Source of the DNA: G965197555 sp965197555
Lineage (GTDB): Bacteria; Chloroflexota; Dehalococcoidia; Lucifugimonadales; UBA3495
Direction: 5' to 3'
NCBI GenBank assembly: GCA_965197555.1
Contig: OZ240213.1
Coordinates: forward strand, 2,046,001-2,110,000
Length of the DNA: 64,000 bases
In this document: positions 42,068 through 50,639 of the stretch, piece by piece
Layout: each line of letters begins with the position of its first letter
How positions within the stretch are numbered: position 1 is the stretch's first letter
The notes under the pieces: model-generated
What the model was told of the DNA's origin: nothing
Database searches by the model: none
Seen by the model: only the letters and a program-made list of their open reading frames with translations
Made by a program: the position numbers and the translations under genes

Positions 42068-42572
42068 GTCGCTTCCTCCAAAACGCAGAAAGCGGGGCCG
42101 GCCCAAATGGACCGACCCCGCTCGTCTGTAAGCACTCGATTTTCAGTTGCCGGTGGCGGATCACGCGGCCGCCCTGGTTTCCGCCCCGCCACCCCAGGGG
42201 GCGACGGGCCTATGGTTCCTGCTACTTATTCAGTTGTTGTTCCAACCTCCTGTAAGTGGATGGGAATTCCGGGTTCATCGTGTTGGTGGATTACCTCCTT
42301 TCGGTTTTGGATTGGCTGTTGGTTGGTGCCTCTCCCGTTGCTAGCGGCAGCGGCCCGGGGAAGAGCAGGACCCGAGAGATGGGCGCCTGTGGCCGCCGAT
42401 GAAACCGCAGACCGCGACCGCTGTAGTCTTGAGTGGGTTGAGCCGTACCGTGATGCGCCTACGCAGGTCTCCGGTCTTGCTGATGACGTTGGGGAACAGG
42501 TTGCTGCCCGGCGGCGGACGCACTCCGCCCACGGTGAGACGCGCAACGGAGAACGCAGGAACGCAGGGTGAG

Positions 42573-42787
42573 GGTTGGAGCTAGGCGCAGCTCGCCCAGG
42601 GTGTTATTCAGCGGAAACGCGAACCCTGGAGGCTGCAATGAGGGAGAGTTGGAGAGGGACGAAGCTGGAGATGTGGCTTCCCCCCCGGCGCCGGACGCAC
42701 TACGCCCTGGGTCGGGCACTGGGCAAGGAACGCCGAGTTGGGGGGGGGGGGGTTGGAGCAAGACGCAGTTCGGCCAGGGTGTCATTC
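42573..42787 (+). repeat. 38-bp direct repeat pair
   Basis: Copies at 42573-42610 and 42751-42787 differ at only about five bases across GGTTGGAGC..AG.CGCAG..TCG.CCAGGGTGT.ATTC. Separated by 140 bp. Confidence 0.7.
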
Positions 42788-43223
42788 CTGGGGAACTGCT
42801 ACGTGGGGGAATAGGAGAGGGGAGCGAGAAGGAACGCAGCCCGGCCAGTGGCTATGTCGTCAGCTACCGGGCAACGGGAACTGCGCTGCAACGATAAGCG
42901 TCCGGTCTGCTGTCGCAGTATGACCGGAGCAAGAGGAAACTGCGGTGCCGCTGCCTGTATCCAGCAGCTACGCCGCAGTCATGGGGAAGCAGCCGGAGCT
43001 TGTCGTCCGCTCCAACCGCAGAGTGCAAGAGTGCGAAGCAGGTTCAGCCGCTCCGCCCGTGTTACCGAAGAGTAAGGGTCGAGGGTCCTGGGTCGCCAGT
43101 CAGAGTCTGGGGTCACCTCCTGTCAGTGGGACTGCCGTGAGTTCAGGGTCTGCCGTCAAAAGGGATTCCTGGGTTGCCGTCCTGGGTCCGGTTGCCACCT
43201 CCGCGATTCTGGTCCTTGTGGTA

Positions 43224-43335
43224 GGGATGCCGCGCCGTGCGATGGGTTCCTGGTGAAGCGCACCGTGCGCTCCGTGGGTGGGATGCCGTGCCGTGAGTTG
43301 GGATACCGGGTGAAGCGCCACCATGCGCCTCAGTG
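43224..43335 (+). repeat. Adjacent ~55-bp imperfect tandem repeat
   Basis: Two adjacent copies share GGGATGCCG, GCCGTG, TGGG, GGTGAAGCGC and TGCGC. Both could fold into G-C rich hairpins. Possible non-coding RNA or transfer-origin structure. Confidence 0.5.
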
Positions 43336-43740
43336 GTTAAGAGTAACCGGCTGGAGCGAAGGAGCTGAACACTCCAGTGCCTCAGCTATGTCCCTCGCGG
43401 ACGCCCATCGGGAGAGCAAGGCTCGATCCTTCTGAGTTGGTCCGGCTGGGGCGGGCCGTTCGGAGAGCGGGGCTCGATCCTATGCGGCCAGTCCCGGATC
43501 CAGGGACGGAACCCTCCAGGTTTCTAGGGCGGGAAACGCTGGAAAAAGCCTGACAACGCAATCTAGTATCCGGCCCCGGCTGAGGCTACGCAAGGGTTTC
43601 GCTGTCCCGGCGACGGAATTGTTCACTAAAATCTAAGTGCCCGCCGTGGTTTCAGCCGCTTGGACATCGCCCGGTGCTAGAATGACTGGACTGCACCAGG
43701 CATAGAGCAGCAGACAAAACCGGGAACCAGGGGACGATGA

Positions 43741-44850
43741 ATGCCGAGGCCGACAACGCATGAACAGGCGATTGCCATCATCGAGAGACTGGCCGCTGAC
43801 AACTTGGGCGGGCCCCTCACAGCAGCGGCGCACTGCAACCAGTGCTCCGAGGAGCTGACCATCAACCTGGTGGAGGGCGTTGCCGGCATCCACCGGGAAC
43901 AGCGTGTCGGGTCCGTGTGGCCCGACCTCAGCCTGCTTGACGGGAAGGGAGAAGCCCTGAGATTCATCGAGGTCGTGGACAGCCACGCGCCGGAGAGCAA
44001 CGTCCACGAGTACGCCCTGGCCCACGGCATCGAGATATTTGAGATACATCTCCGGGCGGAACGGGAATTCACCGGCAGGAGAAGGAACAAGGCCCTGGAC
44101 GCCTCCCTGACGGTCAAGGCGAGACTGCGGGAACTGGCCGAGGGACGGATTCAGATCGACGCCCACAACCTGCTGTGCCGGAAGCCGCCCTGCCAGGAGT
44201 GCGGAGCGCCCTTGCCGCTGCGGACGGTAACAATCAGAACCACCGACTGCTGGCATTGCGGGCAGAACGTGAACGTGGCCATGGGACACCAGGACGGGGA
44301 AAGCCTGGGGCAGGACCACTTCACCACCGAGGAGATGGAGTTCGCTCGGGAGAACGGCGTGACGCTGGAGAGAAGATTCAGCGCCACCGCCGGGGAGAAG
44401 TACCTGGCGAACATCTGCACCGGCTGCGACCGGATGCAAGGGAACTGGTTTCTGTACGACGACCCCTTCCACGACAGGTTCAATCTGTACGTAACCGAGA
44501 GGCAGGAGTACGGCCCCTGCGACAAGTGCGCTACCCGCAACTGCCTGACCCACGGTGAGTATCTCGACTACCGCGCAACCAATCAGTGCCCCGCCTGCCT
44601 GAAGGAGGCGGAGAGGGTCATGTGTCCCAACAACCCGGACCGGGAGTGTTTCTACCCAGACCGGTGCCAGCAGGACGGGTGCTACCTCGTCAACCGGGAA
44701 CAGCAGCGGCTCCAAGCCCAGCAGGAGTGGGAGCGAGAGCAGCAGGGGCTTCGGGAGCAACAGGAGCAAAAGAACCGGCAGGAACACGAGCAACGACAAC
44801 AGGAGTGGGCGGAACTCAGCGAGTGGTTCCGTAGACAGAGGGGTCAGTAA
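43741..44850 (+). CDS. CoiA-like putative nuclease with zinc-ribbon regions
   Basis: 369 residues. Residues 60-110 (VWPDLSLLDGKGEALRFIEVVDSHAPE, then VHEYALAHGIEIFEIHL) show the D...E-x-V pattern of CoiA-like PD-(D/E)XK nucleases, where competence protein CoiA and relatives act on incoming DNA. Several Cys pairs follow (CRKPPCQECGAPL, DCWHCGQN, CTGCDRM, CDKCATRNC, CPACL, CPNN), indicating multiple zinc ribbons, and a Gln/Glu-rich coiled-coil tail (about 310-369). Located at the edge of the transfer module, it may process DNA during conjugation or establishment. Inference. Confidence 0.6.
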   Translation: MPRPTTHEQAIAIIERLAADNLGGPLTAAAHCNQCSEELTINLVEGVAGIHREQRVGSVWPDLSLLDGKGEALRFIEVVDSHAPESNVHEYALAHGIEIFEIHLRAEREFTGRRRNKALDASLTVKARLRELAEGRIQIDAHNLLCRKPPCQECGAPLPLRTVTIRTTDCWHCGQNVNVAMGHQDGESLGQDHFTTEEMEFARENGVTLERRFSATAGEKYLANICTGCDRMQGNWFLYDDPFHDRFNLYVTERQEYGPCDKCATRNCLTHGEYLDYRATNQCPACLKEAERVMCPNNPDRECFYPDRCQQDGCYLVNREQQRLQAQQEWEREQQGLREQQEQKNRQEHEQRQQEWAELSEWFRRQRGQ

Positions 44851-44890
44851 GCCACCCCAGCGCCGGCATCCACGCTGACACGCCCCCCGC

Positions 44891-45748
44891 CTACCTCCGC
44901 CACAGCCCCAGGGTCAGCATCCGCCGCACCCAGCGCAGCCGCACCAGTCCGGCCCGCTGGCGCCGGACCTTCGCCAGCTCCCGCACCCGCCAGTTCAACT
45001 GGTCGTTGCGGTCCAGGCCCCGCAGCGGCGCCGTCTCCGGGGGCAGGGTGAGCCCGTGTTCCTCCAGCATCGCCACCTCCTGTTCCAGAATCCGCTGCCG
45101 CTTTAAGGCCCAGGCCAACCCCTTACCCCGGGGCGAGTGTCCCACCCACAGCGTGCGCCATTCGTCGATCAACTCCCACGCCTCGCCGTAGACTTCCTTG
45201 TCGTCATCGGCGGGCTCCCGCGTCACCAGGTCGGGGTAGCGCCTGGGGGACCCGGCCCCGGCACGGACCGTTCCGGCGCCGCCTAACCCCGCATCCGGCG
45301 CAACAGCCCCCCGTCCTTCCAGCCGCCGCTCCAAACGCTGGAGTTCCTGGGCGAACTCCCGCCGCAGGGCGTCTATCGCCGCGCCGTCCACGTCGCTGTC
45401 CCCTCCACTGCCGTTGCCACTGCCACCACCATCTGCCGCCAGCACCGCCGACAACTGCCCCTCCAGCGCCGCCACCCGCTCCGCCAGCGCCCGGACCGCC
45501 TCCCGGTCCTCCTCCATCGCCGCAACCGCCCGCTGCAACAGCATCCGCTCCAGCGTCTCGGCCAGGCGCGGCGGCAGCTCAGCGGCCCGCTGCCATCGCC
45601 ACAGGGTCTTGCGGTCCACGCCGAACTGCTCCGCCGCCTTGCCAAGCCCCAGGTCCTTGACCAGGTCGTTCAGCAACGCCCGCAGCCGCAGTTCCCGCAG
45701 GCTCTCCAGGCTGGGAGTGCCATCCCTCGGCCATCCCGGTCGCATCAT
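44891..45748 (-). CDS. HTH and coiled-coil protein of the transfer region
   Basis: 285 residues from ATG 45748 with a perfect GAGGAGG site; upstream in-frame sequence is rejected as regulatory. N-terminal LRALLNDLVKDLGLGKAAEQ, then FGVDRKTLWRWQRA, is a HTH. ERMLLQRAVAAMEEDREAVRAL and the following segment are coiled coil, then a Gly/Ser linker, a second coiled coil (EFAQELQRLERRL), and a basic C-terminal region. Divergent from the transfer operon, so a regulator or relaxosome-type DNA-binding partner is plausible. No named family. Confidence 0.6.
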   Translation of the reverse strand: MMRPGWPRDGTPSLESLRELRLRALLNDLVKDLGLGKAAEQFGVDRKTLWRWQRAAELPPRLAETLERMLLQRAVAAMEEDREAVRALAERVAALEGQLSAVLAADGGGSGNGSGGDSDVDGAAIDALRREFAQELQRLERRLEGRGAVAPDAGLGGAGTVRAGAGSPRRYPDLVTREPADDDKEVYGEAWELIDEWRTLWVGHSPRGKGLAWALKRQRILEQEVAMLEEHGLTLPPETAPLRGLDRNDQLNWRVRELAKVRRQRAGLVRLRWVRRMLTLGLWRR

Positions 45749-45769
45749 CCGTGCCACCTCCTCGCTCGT

Positions 45770-45842
45770 GTTCCAAAATGCCCCAAGTCCTGTAGGGGCG
45801 TGCCCCACGACCCCCTGAATCCCCATGTTCCAGAATGCCCCA
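45770..45842. repeat. Direct repeat GTTCCARAATGCCCCA upstream of the HTH/coiled-coil gene
   Basis: Copies at 45770-45785 and 45827-45842 differ at one base and are 57 bp apart, just upstream of the minus-strand start. Possible operator pair or oriT element. Confidence 0.5.
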
Positions 45843-46029
45843 CTCCCTAGCTGGCCCTGCCCCATGGCCCTGGAACCGGCCCTTCCTGACAAGTGTTCAC
45901 AACTTCCGCCCCAAGACCCCCGAAATTCCCCGATTTCAGCTACGCAACCACCTTCATGCCCCATCCGGCCCAAAGTCCCAATCCCTGTACACGTCTATGA
46001 CACCACGACGGGGGCGTCCGGCGTCAGGT

Positions 46030-46084
46030 CTTATAGGGTGGTTCATGCTTGAACCAGGGGTTCATGGATGAACCACCCTATAAG
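46030..46084. promoter_or_regulatory. Palindromic operator with four GGTTCA half-sites between divergent units
   Basis: CTTATAGGGTGGTTCAT (46030-46046) and its exact complement at 46068-46084 form a perfect 17-bp inverted repeat. Between them lie a second inverted pair, TTGAACC (46049-46055) and GGTTCAT (46059-46065). So the half-site occurs four times: 46040-46046, 46049-46055, 46059-46065 and 46068-46074. TATAAG sits at both outer edges (one per strand) as possible -10 boxes of divergent promoters. The site lies between the minus-strand HTH gene and the transfer operon and is a strong candidate for control by the local multi-HTH regulator. Confidence 0.7.
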
Positions 46085-46161
46085 GGGTTGGAGTCGGGGC
46101 AGGCGGTCTCCACACTGGCGTGGCGAACATCGGTTCGCAAACCAAACCAGAGGAGGCCGCA

Positions 46162-46782
46162 ATGTTCCGCAGATTCATCCCCAGGTCCGGCAAGGCCCGC
46201 CGCCTGATTCTCCTGGCGGGGGCCTTGCTGCTCACGGGCCTGGTTGCCATACCCGCCAGCGGCGTTGCCCTGGCCCAGTCCCCGCCCCCCGCCACCGACA
46301 ACGTCACCCTGGTCAACCGGGACCGGCAGATGGTGGAGCGCAAGAAGGACGGCGACTTCGTGGCCCGCCCCATCTTCAGCCGCCAGACCGACGTCCTCTT
46401 CTACGCCATCCGCCACCCCGACACCGGCGACTGGCTCACCAGCACCTACCGGATCAAAGGGGGCGAGAAGCACCTCTCCGAGGGCTGGGAGTACACCTTT
46501 GAGTACCCCGCCCTGGACGAGCAGCCCGGGCTCCACCCGGAACAGGCCTACCTGCTGGTGCTGGCCGTCCCGCGCACCGGCGGGGGCGACCACCACGTCT
46601 TCCACGCCCTGATTCCCGTCCACCAGCCCAACGGGTTGTGGGACAAGGTGCTGGGGGCCCTGGACCCCGACCGCTGGGCCAGGGCCGGCGCCAAGTGGGT
46701 GATCCAGGGAGTCCACGGGACCCTGTGCGGGGTGGTGCAGAAGGTGTCGGCCAGCGACCTCGACGAGTGCCGGGGAGGGTAG
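46162..46782 (+). CDS. Secreted transfer-region protein
   Basis: 206 residues from ATG 46162 with AGGAGG. Signal peptide (LILLAGALLLTGLVAIPASG, cleavage after VALA). The mature part is beta-rich (DNVTLVNRDRQMVERKKDGD, VLFYAIRHPDTGDWL, YTFEYPALDE) with two C-terminal Cys. First gene of the transfer operon, seven bases before the VirB6-like gene. An exported accessory of the secretion channel is likely; family unknown. Confidence 0.62.
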   Translation: MFRRFIPRSGKARRLILLAGALLLTGLVAIPASGVALAQSPPPATDNVTLVNRDRQMVERKKDGDFVARPIFSRQTDVLFYAIRHPDTGDWLTSTYRIKGGEKHLSEGWEYTFEYPALDEQPGLHPEQAYLLVLAVPRTGGGDHHVFHALIPVHQPNGLWDKVLGALDPDRWARAGAKWVIQGVHGTLCGVVQKVSASDLDECRGG

Positions 46783-46788
46783 GTACGT

Positions 46789-47769
46789 ATGACGGACATC
46801 CTCACCGGAACACCTCCTGAACTCACCTACCTGCATCCCTTCATCCAGCAGGCCTGGATGGTGGTCTGGGCCGTCACCTCCGGCGCATTGGCGGTGATCC
46901 TGGGCTGGATGGGGCTGAGCTTCATCGTCCAGGAGCACCTGGGCCATCACCAGTCGGGCTGGCGGGAGATGGTGCCCCGGCTCGTCCTGGGCCTGACCGC
47001 CGCCGCATCGTCCCTCTGGTGGTGCGCCCTGGTCATCGACGTGGCCCACGCCGTGTCCCAGTTCATCGCCGCGTCCCTGGACGTCACCCCCGGCGCCCTG
47101 CTGCGGGCTCCCCTGGAGCCGCTGCTGACCGCCGTCGAGACCGCCAACACCGGCCTGGCGGTGTTCATCGCCCTGCTCTACCTGGTCTTCGGCTTCTTCG
47201 TCCTCTACCTGCTGGTGCAGATGATCCTGCGCCTGGCCCTCATCGACATCCTGCTCTGCCTGGCCCCCATCGCGTTGGGTCTTTGGATCCTGCCCCACAC
47301 CGCCGGTTGGGGAAAACACTGGCTGCGGCTGTTCATGACCACGGTGTTCCAGCAGGCGGTGCAGCTCATCGCGGTGGCCCTGGCCTTCGCCTTCCTGGAG
47401 GACTTCGCCGCCATCGCCGCCTTCGAGCCCTCGGAGGACCTGGTGTGGAAGCTGCTGATGGCCATCGCCTTCATGTACCTGGCGGGACGGGTCCCCTCGA
47501 TGCTGGGTCACCACGGCACCTTCGACGCCTGGCTGCACACCCTCTACTTCGGGATGTCCCTGCCCGGCTCGATGGTGCGTTCGGGCCGCGCCCTGGGGAT
47601 GTTGGCTGGTGGAGCCGCCGGAGGACCGGCGGGAGTTGCCGCCGCGTCAGCGGCGACCGGCGCGGCCAGCGCCGCCGCCACCACGGCCGCCGGAGCAGTG
47701 AACTCGGCGGCCCAGAACTCCACATCTCCGGGCCAGAGCGGCCCGACGCCCCGGAGCCAGGGGCCGTAG
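46789..47769 (+). CDS. VirB6/TrbL-like conjugation membrane protein
   Basis: 326 residues with about six membrane helices (among them VVWAVTSGALAVILGWMGL, FIALLYLVFGFFVLYLLVQM and LMAIAFMYLAGRVPSML) and an Ala/Gly-rich C-terminal tail. The conserved ILRLALIDILLCLAPIALGLWI, then PHTAGWGKHWLRLFMTTVFQQ, is the signature region of TrbL/VirB6 inner-membrane channel components of type IV secretion. Forms the DNA path through the inner membrane with VirB4, VirB3 and pilin encoded next. Confidence 0.75.
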   Translation: MTDILTGTPPELTYLHPFIQQAWMVVWAVTSGALAVILGWMGLSFIVQEHLGHHQSGWREMVPRLVLGLTAAASSLWWCALVIDVAHAVSQFIAASLDVTPGALLRAPLEPLLTAVETANTGLAVFIALLYLVFGFFVLYLLVQMILRLALIDILLCLAPIALGLWILPHTAGWGKHWLRLFMTTVFQQAVQLIAVALAFAFLEDFAAIAAFEPSEDLVWKLLMAIAFMYLAGRVPSMLGHHGTFDAWLHTLYFGMSLPGSMVRSGRALGMLAGGAAGGPAGVAAASAATGAASAAATTAAGAVNSAAQNSTSPGQSGPTPRSQGP

Positions 47770-47915
47770 CGGCAACCGGAACGACGACAACCACCGGCGC
47801 GCGGACAGGTTTCGCGCCGGAACCGCCCAGGAGGTGGAGCCATGTGCCAGTAGATGCAGACCCGGACCGGGCAAAGAAATACAGCCAACCAACCCAATCT
47901 CAAGGAGACAGAGAA

Positions 47916-48000
47916 ATGTCAGACCTGACACAGACCATATCGAACCTGGTGGGCATCCTGCTGGGGCTGGTGGGCGTCGTGGGAGTGGGCTACTTCATCT
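47916..48000 (+). CDS. VirB2/TrbC-like pilin, 5' exon
   Basis: 28 codons plus one base, AAGGAGA before ATG. SDLTQTISNLVGILLGLVGV is the first membrane helix of a small two-span pilin. The reading frame is interrupted at 48000 by a group II intron. Joining base 48000 to 50409 gives TTC ATC T|AC GGC GCC, in frame with the second exon (YFIYGAYMYLTASG). Without splicing the ORF ends at a TAG at 48021-48023. Confidence 0.78.
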
Positions 48001-48511
48001 GTGCGCCGCGTCACGTGGCATAGGTTACCCGGCTCAATCGGGAGGAACTCGGAGGGAGTTCCTGGGCCAACCGACCCACCTTGAGGCGAAAGCCGAAGGG
48101 GGAAAATAGCATGTCGGCAAAGCGGCTACGGTCTGAAGGCGTTACAAGGCCGGTTCCGCAAGGCCCGCGCGATACGGTGAAAGCTGGATTGCCTGAACCC
48201 CAGTTCCCAGTTGGTGTTGGTAGCCACCCGCCGGTAGAACGCCTGCAACCCGGCGCCACCCATTGCACTGGCCCGTAGGTGAGACCAGTGCACCTCCGAT
48301 GGGTGAACGATGACCGATGCGGTCATTCAAGGGAACGAACGGGGCACCTAAGTCGCGCTATCACGTCCTATGTCAACGGAACGCGGGATTGCCTACGGGG
48401 GGCGACCCCTATGGCAACGGAGTCCTCGTAGTAGTCCGAGCCGGGGAAAGCCCGGCACATGGCGAAGGAGGACAGGTGGTTCTGACGGAATACGACAGGG
48501 AGGTTTGCACA

Positions 48512-50302
48512 ATGCAAGAGGCCGAAACTGTACTGAACGTCTTACGTGAACGCGGAGAACGAGGATTGCCGCTGGAGAACATCTATCGGCTGCTTTACAA
48601 CCGGAACCTGTACCTGCGGGCCTACGGTCGTCTCTACTCAAACCAGGGGGCGATGACCAGGGGAACCACCGCAGACACCGTGGATGGAATGTCCCTGGCG
48701 AAAATCGACGACCTGATTGACGCACTGCGTTACGAAAGGTTCCGATGGACGCCGGTGCGACGGGTCAACCTTCCCAAGCCAAAGGGGGGAACCCGTCCTC
48801 TGGGCATACCAACGTGGACGGACAAGCTGCTGCAAGAGGTCATCCGGATGATTCTGGAAGCCTACTACGAGCCGCAGTTTTCCGACCGCTCCCACGGCTT
48901 CCGGCCCGGACGGGGTTGCCATACTGCCTTGAGCAACGTGGTTGACCACTGGACCGGTGTCCGATGGTTCGTCGAGGGCGACATCAAAGGGTGCTTCGAC
49001 AACATCGACCACGAGGTCTTGCTGTCAGTGCTCGGCGAGAAGCTCCACGACAACCGATTCCTGCGCCTGCTCAAGTACCTACTGAAAGCGGGCTACGTGG
49101 AGGATTGGAAATACGGCCGCACCCTGAGCGGTACGCCGCAAGGGGGTGTGGTCAGCCCCATCCTCTCCAACATCTACCTAGACCGGTTGGACAAGTACGT
49201 CGAGAACGTGCTGATACCAGCAAACACCCGAGGCACAGACCGGAGAGACAACCGCGAGTACATACGCTTGAGGAGCCGTATGGTCTATCACCGGAACGTG
49301 GGGCACCACAGCTTGGCGGTGGAACTGCGGAAGCAGATGCAACAACTGCCGTCGGGCGACCCCCACGACCCAGACTACCGGCGGCTTCGATACGTGCGCT
49401 ACGCGGACGACTTCGTGCTGGGCTTTATCGGGCCAAGAGCCGAAGCCCAACAGGTGAAAGAGTCCCTGGAGACGTTCCTGCGCGACTCGCTCAAGCTGGA
49501 GCTATCCCAGGAAAAGACCCTGATAACCCACGCCACCAGCCAGGCGGCGCGGTTTCTCGGCTACGAACTTGTGAACCAGCAGGCCAATGATCAGCACGAC
49601 CACCGTGGTCAACGCAAGGTCAATGGTCGAATCGGGTTGCGGGTTCCCGCCGAAGTCATCGACCAACATTGCCGAGCCTACATGCGCAACGGCAAACCGG
49701 CGCACCGCAACGAACTGCTGGCCGATGATGATTACACCATCGTCAGCCGGTATCAAGCGGAGTTCCGGGGCGTCGTCCAGTACTACCTCTTGGCCTCCAA
49801 CGTCTCTCATTTCGGGCGACTGCGAACGGTCATGGAGATGTCGCTGGCAAGAAGCCTGGCGGCAAAGCACAAGTCCACCGCACGGAAGATGCGCCGTCTC
49901 TACAAGGGCATCGTTGAAACCGAGCACGGGCCGCGTGTCTGCCTCAAGGTTGTAAAGCAGCGGGACAACGGCAAACGCCCTCTAGTGGCGTACTTCGGTG
50001 GCATACCCCTGAAACGGCAACGGCAGGCTGTCCTCGTAGACCAACAGCCTCAACGGTACAGGACTGACCGCACCGAGCTTATCAAACGGCTCCTGGCGGA
50101 CGAATGCGAGATGTGCGGCTCAACGGTGGACGTAGAAGTCCACCACATCCGCGCCCTGCGCGACCTGAACGTGAAAGGCCAACGGGAAAAGCCCCAGTGG
50201 GTACAACTTATGGCGGCGCGGCAACGCAAGACCCTCGTGGTCTGCCGGACGTGTCACATGAACATCCACCACGGGCGAGGCAATCCGCAATCGCAGACAT
50301 AA
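48512..50302 (+). CDS. ltrA: Group II intron reverse transcriptase/maturase with HNH domain
   Basis: 596 residues from ATG 48512 (GGGAGG upstream). RT blocks: GTTADTVDGMSL, RRVNLPKPKGGTRPLGIPTW, HGFRPGRGCHTAL, VEGDIKGCFDNIDH, SGTPQGGVVSPILSNIYLD, the YADD box in RYVRYADDFVLGF and ELSQEKTLITHA. Domain X (RFLGYEL to YYLLASNV region) follows, then a C-terminal zinc/HNH endonuclease-like part (CEMCGSTVDVEVHHIRALRDL, split here for length: HHI and CRTCHMNIHHG). Promotes splicing and mobility of its host intron. All catalytic residues are present. Confidence 0.93.
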   Translation: MQEAETVLNVLRERGERGLPLENIYRLLYNRNLYLRAYGRLYSNQGAMTRGTTADTVDGMSLAKIDDLIDALRYERFRWTPVRRVNLPKPKGGTRPLGIPTWTDKLLQEVIRMILEAYYEPQFSDRSHGFRPGRGCHTALSNVVDHWTGVRWFVEGDIKGCFDNIDHEVLLSVLGEKLHDNRFLRLLKYLLKAGYVEDWKYGRTLSGTPQGGVVSPILSNIYLDRLDKYVENVLIPANTRGTDRRDNREYIRLRSRMVYHRNVGHHSLAVELRKQMQQLPSGDPHDPDYRRLRYVRYADDFVLGFIGPRAEAQQVKESLETFLRDSLKLELSQEKTLITHATSQAARFLGYELVNQQANDQHDHRGQRKVNGRIGLRVPAEVIDQHCRAYMRNGKPAHRNELLADDDYTIVSRYQAEFRGVVQYYLLASNVSHFGRLRTVMEMSLARSLAAKHKSTARKMRRLYKGIVETEHGPRVCLKVVKQRDNGKRPLVAYFGGIPLKRQRQAVLVDQQPQRYRTDRTELIKRLLADECEMCGSTVDVEVHHIRALRDLNVKGQREKPQWVQLMAARQRKTLVVCRTCHMNIHHGRGNPQSQT

Positions 50303-50311
50303 ACCACTGGA

Positions 50312-50345
50312 GAGCCGGATGCGGTGAAAGCCGCACGTCCGGTTC
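50312..50345 (+). ncRNA. Group II intron domain V
   Basis: 34-nt hairpin GAGCCGGATGCGG, GAAA-type loop, then CCGCACGTCCGGTTC, matching the universally conserved catalytic domain V with AGC-like catalytic triad region and the two-base bulge (GU). Domain VI and the 3' splice site follow within 63 nt. Confidence 0.92.
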
Positions 50346-50408
50346 GGAGGGGGGCCGACGGAAAAGTGCTCCGCCAATGCGGGGTAACTCGCCGGCGGCC
50401 TACCCTAC

Positions 50409-50629
50409 ACGGCGCCTACATGTACCTCACCGCCAGCGGCGCCCCCAACCAGATGGAGCGCGGCAAGGCGGCCATGATGACCGCCCTGGCCGGCATCGTG
50501 CTGGCCCTCGTCGCTTATGGCGTCGTTGAGCTGGTGATGAACGCCGTCGTCGGCAACCCCGTGGACCCCACCGTGCCCGACCCCACCAACTCCGGCGCCC
50601 CTTCCGTTGGCGACGGCGGCGGCGGTTAG
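50409..50629 (+). CDS. VirB2/TrbC-like pilin, 3' exon
   Basis: Continues the pilin after intron removal: GAYMYLTASGAPNQMERGKA, then the second membrane helix (MMTALAGIVLALVAYGVVEL) and a Pro/Gly-rich tail. The spliced product is about 101 residues, a two-span VirB2/TrbC-like major pilin or channel subunit. The Y-L-T-A-S-G-x-P-x-x-x-x-x-G-K motif is also found in the second pilin-like gene (52259). Pilin expression thus depends on intron splicing. Confidence 0.75.
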
Positions 50630-50639
50630 GAGGGATGGA

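Larger units (their letters stand above)
42068..43740. other. Long non-coding region with several direct repeats
   Basis: About 1.7 kb without a supported gene between the tandem-HTH regulator and the CoiA-like gene. A 38-bp direct repeat (GGTTGGAGC, CGCAG, CCAGGGTGT, ATTC) is at 42573-42610 and 42751-42787; a second pair of about 55 bp (GGGATGCCG, GTGAAGCGC, TGCGC) is at 43224-43277 and 43280-43335. A 13-base G run lies at 42740-42752. The region has no clean ribosome sites. Candidates are oriT, a structured RNA or decayed genes. Confidence 0.5.
48001..50408 (+). mobile_element. Group II intron interrupting the pilin gene
   Basis: 2408 nt. The 5' end is GTGCG, the group II GUGYG consensus. 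The 3' end is ...CTAC with a canonical domain V 63 nt earlier. It encodes a reverse transcriptase-maturase with HNH motif. Splice sites chosen here are the only ones that join the pilin exons in frame. Mobility is by retrohoming via the maturase. Full length by all visible landmarks. Confidence 0.9.

Noticed and set aside
46078..47538. 486-codon minus-strand frame
   Set aside because: Antisense to the secreted and VirB6-like transfer genes; shadow composition.
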